Shown: piece by piece, positions 6,013-11,270 of the stretch
Numbering within the stretch: position 1 is the first letter of the stretch
Layout: every line of letters starts with the position of its first letter
NCBI GenBank assembly: GCA_019114115.1
Contig: DXGD01000006.1
Span: 1 to 11,270 of the forward strand
DNA from: Candidatus Nesterenkonia stercoripullorum
GTDB lineage: Bacteria > Actinomycetota > Actinomycetes > Actinomycetales > Micrococcaceae
Reading direction: 5' to 3'
Length of the DNA: 11,270 nucleotides
Notes under the pieces: model-generated
The model's input: only the letters and a program-made list of their open reading frames with translations
Told to the model about the DNA's origin: nothing
Database searches by the model: none
Made by a program: the position numbers and the translations under genes

Positions 6013-7523
6013 GACACCTTGCCCTCTACTTTGTCCTCCTCCGTGCTGGTCAGCAGCACTGGCTTCTTCCGGGCCCGCCAGATGGCGAAGCCGATCGAGG
6101 CGAGCGTCAGCACACCCAGGACCAGCGGGATCGGCTCCAGCATCCAGACGAAGCTCCCGTTGTGAATCATCATCGCACGGCGGAAACCGCTCTCCGCGAT
6201 CGGGCCGAGGACCACACCGATGATCAGCGGCGCCAGCGGATACCCGCCCTTGGTCATGACGTAGCCCAGCACTGCGGCGGCGAACATGATGATCACGTCG
6301 AAGATGTTCGAGCGGACCGCATAGGACCCGACGACGGCCAGCACCACCACGGTGGGCCAGAGGATCTTCGGCGGCACCGCCTCGATCGTGCGCACCCACA
6401 GGCCGGTGCCGAACCAGCCCAGCAGGAACAGGACGATGTAGACCAGCGCGAATCCGGCGAACACGCCGTAGATCAGGTCCGGACTGCCGGTGAACAGGGA
6501 GGGGCCGGGCTGCAGGCCGTGAACTGTCAGAGCTCCGATCAGCACAGCCGAGGTGACGTCACCCGGGATGCCCAGGGTCAGCGTCGGCACCAGGGCGCCA
6601 GCGGTGCCGGCGTTCTTCGCCGACTCAGCTGCCGCGATGCCGCGCGGCTCGCCCTTGCCGTACTGCGAGCTGCCCTTGGTGATGCGCTTGGACTCGTTGT
6701 ACGCGACGAAGGAGCTGATATCCCCGCCGACGCCGGGGATGACCCCGATGATGAAGCCGATCCCAGAGCCCAGCATTCCTGATGGCAGCATCTTCCTCAG
6801 CCACGCAGGCGTGGCCCTGAACTTCTCTGGCTTCATCCGCAGATTCAGCTTTGCCGCCCGTTCCACCTGGATGAAAGCCTCGGAGACGGCGAACAGGCCG
6901 ATCATCAGCGGGATGAACGAAACGCCGGAGAGCAGGTCAGCGCTGCCGAAGGTCAGCCGCGGGAAGCCCTGGATCGTATCGAGGCCGATCATCGCGATGG
7001 CCAGGCCCAGCGCCCCGGAGATGAGTCCCTTGACCATGCGTCCCTCGGAGACCGAGGCGATGACGGTGAGTGCGAACAGCGCGAGCATGAAGTTCGCCGC
7101 AGAGCCGAAGCCTAGAGCGAACTCGGCGATGAACGGCGAGAAGAATGCCAGCAGGAGCACCCCGACGAAACCGCCCACACAGGAGGCCAGCACCGAGATC
7201 TTGAGCGCCTGCACCCCCTTGCCCTGCAACGTCATCGCGTGACCATCGGCCACCGTGGCGGCAGAGGCGGGAGTCCCGGGGGTTCGGATGAGGATAGCCG
7301 GGATCGACCCGGCGTACACAGCACCGCCGTAGATGCCCAGCAGCAGGATCATCCCTGCCAGCGGCTCCAGGGCGAAGGTGAACGGCAGCAGCAGTGCCAC
7401 ACCCACGGTGGCAGAGATCCCCGGCAAAGCACCGACGACGATGCCAATCAGGACACCCAGGACCAGCATCGCCAGGACTTGCACATCGGCAAGGGCGTTG
7501 AGCCCTTCCATCCACTCACTCAT
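6009..7523 (-). CDS. tctA: Tripartite tricarboxylate transporter, large permease TctA
   Basis: This 504-residue membrane protein, the usual length for the family, is the main translocating subunit of a TTT system. Both halves of the internal duplication carry the family motifs: GALPGISATVG (31-41) with IYGGAVYAGSIPAILIRTPG (64-83) and DGHAM (93-97), then PGVGGDISSFVAYNESKR (263-280), AAAESAKNAGTAGALVP (297-313), LTLGIPGD (315-322) and HGLQPGP (335-341). About a dozen hydrophobic helices are spread through it. The ATG at 7523 overlaps the tctB stop by four bases and has GAGGGG upstream. Its own stop overlaps the dehydratase start in the same way. Tight coupling to a dehydroshikimate dehydratase suggests import of a shikimate- or quinate-like acid, though TTT systems take many carboxylates. 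Confidence 0.96.
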   Translation of the reverse strand: MSEWMEGLNALADVQVLAMLVLGVLIGIVVGALPGISATVGVALLLPFTFALEPLAGMILLLGIYGGAVYAGSIPAILIRTPGTPASAATVADGHAMTLQGKGVQALKISVLASCVGGFVGVLLLAFFSPFIAEFALGFGSAANFMLALFALTVIASVSEGRMVKGLISGALGLAIAMIGLDTIQGFPRLTFGSADLLSGVSFIPLMIGLFAVSEAFIQVERAAKLNLRMKPEKFRATPAWLRKMLPSGMLGSGIGFIIGVIPGVGGDISSFVAYNESKRITKGSSQYGKGEPRGIAAAESAKNAGTAGALVPTLTLGIPGDVTSAVLIGALTVHGLQPGPSLFTGSPDLIYGVFAGFALVYIVLFLLGWFGTGLWVRTIEAVPPKILWPTVVVLAVVGSYAVRSNIFDVIIMFAAAVLGYVMTKGGYPLAPLIIGVVLGPIAESGFRRAMMIHNGSFVWMLEPIPLVLGVLTLASIGFAIWRARKKPVLLTSTEEDKVEGKVS

Positions 7524-8101
7524 GGCAGCATCCCCTCAATCGCGCCCGAGGGGAGGTACACCCCGAGGGCGGCAGTGAACAAGTAATAGACGGCCAAGGT
7601 GACTGCAATCGGCACCAGGACCAGCCGAAGCGGACTCCGGATGCCCATGATCAGCAGCCCCGCCACCATGAAGCCCAGCGTGGCCAGCACGAATCCCAGA
7701 GCTGTCAGCAGGAAGGTATAGACCACTCCTGCGACGACCATCAGGGCAGTGCGCAGCCGCGTGCCCGGCTCGGGCAGGAACAGCCCGAGTTCAGCGTTGA
7801 AGAGCAGCATCACCCCGAGAACGACGAGGAACCCCGAGATCAGCAGCGGCAGTGCCGCTGTCCCGGGATCCTCGGGCTGGCCAGGCTGCGGGAAGCCGAG
7901 CGCGTAGATGAACAGGGCGATTCCGACGACCATGACCGCGATGGCCACCACCCGATCGCCCAGAATCGAGGCGACCCGGGTGTCCTCGGACTCCTCATGG
8001 CCGGGACCCTCAGGCTGAGAGTGCTCCTGCACCCGCTGTCCCGATGCGGCCTCCTCGTCACGACGCTCGTTGACGCCGGTTGATTCGTCTGCTGACATCA
8101 T
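7520..8101 (-). CDS. tctB: Tripartite tricarboxylate transporter, small membrane subunit TctB
   Basis: This 193-residue protein has a hydrophilic, Glu/Ser-rich N-terminal tail of about 45 residues followed by four to five hydrophobic segments (about 51-69, 83-101, 119-153 as one long or two short helices, and 158-181). That arrangement, and its position between tctC and tctA, identify it as TctB, a poorly conserved subunit. The first ATG at 8101 shares its A with the tctC stop (TGATG), and a second ATG follows directly at 8098. AGGA lies upstream in the end of tctC, so either may be used. The long polar tail is at the upper end of what TctB proteins show and has no recognisable domain. Confidence 0.9.
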   Translation of the reverse strand: MMSADESTGVNERRDEEAASGQRVQEHSQPEGPGHEESEDTRVASILGDRVVAIAVMVVGIALFIYALGFPQPGQPEDPGTAALPLLISGFLVVLGVMLLFNAELGLFLPEPGTRLRTALMVVAGVVYTFLLTALGFVLATLGFMVAGLLIMGIRSPLRLVLVPIAVTLAVYYLFTAALGVYLPSGAIEGMLP

Positions 8102-9099
8102 CAGTCATTCCTCAATCCAGCATCGTCGACGACGGGACCATAGCGCTCCTGCTCTTCCTGCAGGAACGCGTCGAATTCCGCCGCATCCTTGTATTCCTGG
8201 GTGAAGCCGAGATTATCCATATATCCGGCGAAGGAGTCCGACTGACGAGCCTCATTGAAGCACTCATTGAGATCGGAGATTACGCCGTCGGGCGTCTCAG
8301 CCGGGGCGAACAGACCGAGGATTGCGTAACTGGTCCAATCCACGCCTGCTTCTTCGAAGGTCGGCACATCGGGCAGGATGTCCTCCACCCGCTCATCGCC
8401 TGCGACGCCGAGCGCGCGCAGCTGTCCGCTTTCCACATAGGGAGCCATCTCGGCCGCGCCCACGCTGACCGCGTCAGTTTCGTGGCCGAGTGCGGCTTGC
8501 ACGGCAGTCGCAGCGCCGCTGTACGGCACATTGCGCATATTCGGCTGTTCGGCCACCTGGGCCCCGCCGGCGAATCCGATGTGGTAGATCGACCCCGTGC
8601 CGGATGTGGCGACGGTGACGTCCTCATCTGTGGTGAGGAGCTCCTCAATGTCCTCGGTGGACGACGAGTCAGGGACGCCGACGGCCACCGGCTGCTCGCT
8701 GTACTGCATGATGCCGCGCACGTCCTCGGGCCCGATGGGCGAGACGCCCAGGTGCGGGAGGATCGAGAGCTCGATGGCGGCCACACCGATCGTTGTGCCG
8801 TCCGGAGTCGACGCCGCCACGGACTGGAACCCCACTGTTCCAGAACCGCCGGTCTCATTGCGGACGATGATGTCCTGGCCGCATGTCTTCTCAGCCTCGA
8901 TAGCGAGCTGCCGCGCCGTTCCGTCTGCTGAACCGCCGGGCGCGAAAGGCACCACCAGGTTGATCTGATTGCCTCCGCTCTGCTCCTCAGTCTCCACGGC
9001 GCATCCCGATAGGAGGAGAAGGCCTCCCACCGCACTGACCGCCGCGCCCTTGCGGTACATGGACTGCACGCCACGGCGTGCCGTCTCCCGTGTGCTCAT
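8101..9099 (-). CDS. tctC: Tripartite tricarboxylate transporter substrate-binding lipoprotein TctC (Bug family)
   Basis: This is a 332-residue extracytoplasmic binding protein anchored as a lipoprotein. A basic N-terminus (RRGVQSMYRK) and hydrophobic core end in the lipobox L30-S-G-C33. Bug/TctC hallmarks follow: VPFAPGGSADGTARQLA (50-66), NETGGSGTVGFQSVAASTPDG (81-101, ligand loop) and YSGAATAVQAALG (193-205) near the second ligand loop. The start used is the ATG at 9099, with AGGGCGG five bases upstream. An in-frame ATG at 9117 has no clear ribosome binding site. One at 9060 would give a standard 20-residue lipoprotein signal but also lacks a good site. It is the first gene of the operon, directly behind the predicted promoter, as expected for the most abundant component. 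The substrate is inferred from the operon, not from the sequence. Confidence 0.94.
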   Translation of the reverse strand: MSTRETARRGVQSMYRKGAAVSAVGGLLLLSGCAVETEEQSGGNQINLVVPFAPGGSADGTARQLAIEAEKTCGQDIIVRNETGGSGTVGFQSVAASTPDGTTIGVAAIELSILPHLGVSPIGPEDVRGIMQYSEQPVAVGVPDSSSTEDIEELLTTDEDVTVATSGTGSIYHIGFAGGAQVAEQPNMRNVPYSGAATAVQAALGHETDAVSVGAAEMAPYVESGQLRALGVAGDERVEDILPDVPTFEEAGVDWTSYAILGLFAPAETPDGVISDLNECFNEARQSDSFAGYMDNLGFTQEYKDAAEFDAFLQEEQERYGPVVDDAGLRND

Positions 9100-9156
9100 A
9101 GCTACCGCCCTACGCATTGGGGCTCATCGGTCGAAACCACTGGGCCCTTCTTGAGT

Positions 9157-9182
9157 GTTCGTATAGCGAACGTGTGTTCGCT
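9157..9182. promoter_or_regulatory. Likely repressor operator: three GTTCG/CGAAC half-sites
   Basis: GTTCG (9157-9161), CGAAC (9167-9171) and GTTCG (9176-9180) form two overlapping inverted repeats. One is GTTCG-TATAG-CGAAC; the other is a perfect 7-bp stem, AGCGAAC-GTGT-GTTCGCT (9165-9182). The cluster lies just downstream of the predicted -10 of the tctC promoter, where bound protein would block transcription. GTTCG-type half-sites with about a five-base centre resemble operators of IclR-family regulators of aromatic catabolism (PcaR/PcaU/PobR group); this assignment is an inference. No regulator gene is in the window. Confidence 0.6.
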
Positions 9183-9191
9183 CACGATCGA

Positions 9192-9220
9192 AGTCTATAT
9201 GTGTGAGCCATATCATGCAA
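9192..9220 (-). promoter_or_regulatory. Predicted sigma70-type promoter of the tctC operon
   Basis: Read on the minus strand, TTGCAT (9220-9215) and TAGACT (9197-9192) are separated by 17 bases and resemble the -35 and -10 boxes. Transcription would start near 9185, giving an untranslated leader of about 85 bases before the ATG at 9099. The region is AT-rich compared with its surroundings. A further imperfect dyad, ATATG-7-CATAT (9197-9213), lies between the boxes and could bind a second factor. Confidence 0.55.
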
Positions 9221-9304
9221 CGGAGGTCACAGGAAAATGCGCAACTTCACCGACGGTACGGGAGGAGTCACGCGGTGACCTGGATAATCTCTTCTCGAAC
9301 TAGT

Positions 9305-9339
9305 GGCCTCCCCCGCGGAGCGTGTCGCGGGAGGAGGCC
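9305..9339 (-). terminator. Strong hairpin, likely terminator of the ABC transporter operon
   Basis: GGCCTCCCCCGCG (9305-9317) pairs with CGCGGGAGGAGGCC (9326-9339) across an 8-base loop, with one bulged base. It lies 24 bases beyond the stop of the ABC permease and upstream of the tctC promoter, so it separates the two operons. There is no clear T-tract after the stem on the minus strand, as is common in high-GC actinobacteria. The remaining bases from 9221 to 9363 show no gene. Confidence 0.65.
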
Positions 9340-9363
9340 ATCACAGCGTGAGTCGCTCTCGAC

Positions 9364-10266
9364 TCAGGCGTCACGCCGCATGGTGAGCACAGCTCCCGGG
9401 ATCACCGCTGCCGCAGCCCAGGCCACCAGACCCGCGCCTGCGGCCCACCCCTGATCAGCACCGACGGAGACGAACTCCATCATGAGCATGAGCGGCATGG
9501 CGTCGATGAACGCGTCGATGGCATGGGACTCCGGACGCAGCCCGGCGAAGATCTGCAGCACCAGCGGCAGCACGAAGATCAGCAGTGCGACCGTCACGAT
9601 CCCTCCGGCTGTGCTGCGGAATATCGCGCCGGCCCCGAAACCGATCAGCGCGCACAGCACCATGCTCAGCGCATGGGTGAGGTAGAGGACCAGTACATCA
9701 GGGTCGGCCAGGGAGGGCACCAGATCGTAGAAGATCGCGAAGGGCAGCGTGAGCACATAGCTGAGCAGGACGACGGCGACGCTGACCACGCTCACGTAGA
9801 GCGTCAGCGCCAGACCCTTCGCCGCGAAGAGCATGCCCCGCCGCGGCACAGCCGCCAACGAGGAGCGAATGGATCCTGAAGCGTACTCAGTGGTGATAGT
9901 GATGACCCCGAGCGCTCCCAGGACGATGACCGCCAGATACGTGGCCATCAGCGGGGCCTCAGCCACGAGGACGTCGGTGGTCATCGCACCGGTCCCCTCA
10001 CCCGCCGCGGCATCGACCACGTTCCGGTCCTCAGCCATGAAGCCGATGGTCATCCCGTTGAGAACCGTCAACCCGGCGTACATCAGCAGGGTGACCACGA
10101 GCAGCCATGTGGTGCTGCGCAGCCAGAGCAGCTTCAGCAGCTCCGAGCGCAGTGCGCCGGCAAAGCTCACGCCGGTTGACTCAGAGTTCACGACGAATCC
10201 GTCCGCGTCGTCGCCGTAGGTCGCCACGGCAGTATCCAAGTTCGCGCTGTTCGGACGCCGGATCAT
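9364..10266 (-). CDS. ABC-2 type transporter permease
   Basis: This 300-residue membrane subunit of an ABC exporter has about six hydrophobic segments (roughly 54-75, 107-127, 146-180, 191-215, 221-241 and 275-294). After the second segment comes the ABC-2 hallmark TTEYASGSIRSSLAAVPRRG (125-144), which resembles the EYxxGTIRxxLxxxPRR coupling region of this family. A hydrophilic N-terminal tail of about 45 residues precedes the first helix. The ATG at 10266 overlaps the stop of the ATPase gene by four bases (ATGA), so the two subunits are translationally coupled. Such pairs occur widely in actinobacteria as putative drug, peptide or lipid exporters; the substrate is unknown and no link to the neighbouring catabolic operon is evident. 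Confidence 0.9.
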   Translation of the reverse strand: MIRRPNSANLDTAVATYGDDADGFVVNSESTGVSFAGALRSELLKLLWLRSTTWLLVVTLLMYAGLTVLNGMTIGFMAEDRNVVDAAAGEGTGAMTTDVLVAEAPLMATYLAVIVLGALGVITITTEYASGSIRSSLAAVPRRGMLFAAKGLALTLYVSVVSVAVVLLSYVLTLPFAIFYDLVPSLADPDVLVLYLTHALSMVLCALIGFGAGAIFRSTAGGIVTVALLIFVLPLVLQIFAGLRPESHAIDAFIDAMPLMLMMEFVSVGADQGWAAGAGLVAWAAAAVIPGAVLTMRRDA

Positions 10267-11174
10267 CGTGGTCCCCCTGAGCGGTATTCGACGTGGTCTT
10301 GGGTGATCTTGAGGTATGACTCCTCCAGCGAGGAATGCAGGGGAGTGAGCTCATGGACCACGACGCCGACATCGAGCGCCCGGCGTCCGATCGAGCGGGC
10401 GTCCAGTCCGATGACCTCGAACGTCTCCGCATCCCTGCTGCTCAGGGTGACATGAGGCGCGGAGAGAGCCGTCATCAGTGCGGTGGCGTCTTCTGATCGC
10501 ACCAGTACCCGGGATTCCCCGCCCGCTTCGATGAGCTCCTGAATTGGCTGATCAGCCACGATGGAACCGCGCCCGAGAATCACGAGGTGGTCGGCGGTCT
10601 GTGCCATCTCGCTCATCAGGTGGGAGGAGACGAACACAGTGCGTCCCTCACCGGCCAGCCGGCGCGCCAGCTGACGAACCCAGCGAACACCTTCGGGGTC
10701 CAGCCCGTTGACCGGCTCATCGAAGATGAGCGTGGCAGGGTCCCCCAGCATCGCCGCAGCGATGCCGAGCCGCTGGTTCATGCCCAGCGAATAGCCCTTG
10801 ATCCGCTTATTCGCGACATGCTGCAGGCCGGTCAGACCGATGACCTCATCGACGCGACTGCGCGGAATCTTGTGCGTGGCAGCCAGCACGGACAGGTGCT
10901 GTTGTCCGCTCCTGCCCGGATGTGTGGCCCCGGCGTCGAGCACTGCTCCTACTTCGCGCAGCGGTGCACGATGCTCAGCGTAGCGACGTCCATTGACGGT
11001 AATGCTGCCCCCGCTGGGGTGGTCCAAGCCCAGGGCCATGCGCATCGTCGTGGACTTGCCTGCCCCATTGGGCCCCAGGAATCCCGTGACCTTGCCGGGG
11101 CGGGCCGTGAAGGTGATGCCATCGACCGCCACAGTGGAGCCATAGGACTTTCGCAGATTCTGCGCGGTGATCAT
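10263..11174 (-). CDS. ABC transporter ATP-binding protein (bacitracin/drug exporter type)
   Basis: This 303-residue ATPase energises the ABC-2 permease encoded directly after it. Walker A is GPNGAGKST (34-42), the signature is YSLGMNQR (128-135), Walker B is LIFDEP (149-154) with catalytic Glu153, the D-loop is NGLDP (156-160) and the H-loop is His185 (SSHLMSE). At the Q-loop position the sequence reads EVGAVLDAGATHPGRSG, without the usual glutamine, as seen in the actinobacterial exporter ATPases of this subtype. A C-terminal extension of about 85 residues after the core domain is typical of BcrA-like ATPases. The ATG at 11174 has AAGGAGAA six bases upstream (11179-11186), which fixes the start. 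Confidence 0.95.
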   Translation of the reverse strand: MITAQNLRKSYGSTVAVDGITFTARPGKVTGFLGPNGAGKSTTMRMALGLDHPSGGSITVNGRRYAEHRAPLREVGAVLDAGATHPGRSGQQHLSVLAATHKIPRSRVDEVIGLTGLQHVANKRIKGYSLGMNQRLGIAAAMLGDPATLIFDEPVNGLDPEGVRWVRQLARRLAGEGRTVFVSSHLMSEMAQTADHLVILGRGSIVADQPIQELIEAGGESRVLVRSEDATALMTALSAPHVTLSSRDAETFEVIGLDARSIGRRALDVGVVVHELTPLHSSLEESYLKITQDHVEYRSGGPR

Positions 11175-11270
11175 GGCGTTCTCCTTCGTGTCACAAGCCG
11201 GCTGTGCCTGTGCTCAGACTTCACTCTAGAACGCTGCGGCGGCGGCTCACATCCTGCTGCGGGATGACTT
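11175..11270 (-). other. Upstream region of the ABC transporter operon
   Basis: These 96 bases contain the ribosome binding site AAGGAGAA (11179-11186) and a possible -10 box TAGAGT on the minus strand (11228-11223). No acceptable -35 stands at the right distance, so a promoter here is only suggested. No coding sequence is seen before the window edge. Confidence 0.3.

Noticed and set aside
6013..6399. Upstream extension of the dehydratase fusion reading frame into tctA
   Set aside because: It lies opposite no independent signal and inside the tctA coding sequence in another frame. The ATG at 6012 overlaps the tctA stop and is followed at once by the TIM barrel.
8080..8931. Plus-strand open frame of 283 residues opposite tctC
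   Set aside because: tctC has a lipobox and Bug-family motifs on the minus strand; the opposite frame resembles no family.
9203..9454. Small plus-strand open frame of 83 residues in the tctC upstream region
   Set aside because: It starts within the predicted promoter, runs through the terminator hairpin and into the ABC permease on the other strand, and has no family resemblance.

Overview
The window is high-GC, densely coded DNA with short intergenic gaps, ATGA-type stop/start overlaps and GTG/TTG starts. The protein families fit a Gram-positive actinobacterium, probably Micrococcales or a relative. That placement is inferred from composition and family types; no rRNA or marker gene is present. 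There are no tRNAs, rRNAs, CRISPR arrays, transposases or phage genes.

Layout. (1) Positions 1-2886, plus strand: the tail of an operon with a TRAP-type large permease (dctM, 5' end outside the window), a short-chain dehydrogenase/reductase, and a xylose-isomerase-like TIM-barrel protein whose TTG start overlaps the SDR stop. (2) Positions 2887-2991: a convergent gap with an inverted repeat that may end transcription. (3) Positions 2992-9099, minus strand: a five-gene operon read as tctC-tctB-tctA-dehydroshikimate dehydratase/HPPD-like fusion (QsuB/QuiC type)-zinc alcohol dehydrogenase. The first four genes overlap by 1 to 4 bases. (4) Positions 9100-9363: the control region of that operon, with a sigma70-like promoter and three GTTCG/CGAAC half-sites just downstream of the -10, plus a hairpin that ends the next operon. 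(5) Positions 9364-11174, minus strand: an ABC-2 exporter pair (permease and ATPase) of the antibiotic/bacitracin-resistance type, apparently unrelated to the rest.

How the genes may work together. The tripartite tricarboxylate transporter (TctC binding protein, TctB and TctA membrane subunits) should import a carboxylate. The enzyme tightly coupled to it belongs to the family that turns 3-dehydroshikimate into protocatechuate. The simplest reading is uptake and catabolism of a shikimate/quinate-like hydroaromatic acid, with the dehydrogenase oxidising an alcohol in the same route. The plus-strand genes (TRAP permease, SDR, TIM barrel) look like a second carboxylate or sugar-acid module, possibly of the same catabolic island. 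No quinate/shikimate dehydrogenase or dehydroquinate dehydratase can be named with confidence here, so the substrate remains inferred.

The oddest structural features are two separate 15-bp (five-codon) tandem repeat arrays. One encodes the extreme N-terminus of the plus-strand TIM-barrel protein, across the SDR stop codon. The other encodes the linker between the two domains of the dehydratase fusion. Both lie in TIM-barrel genes of the two converging operons.
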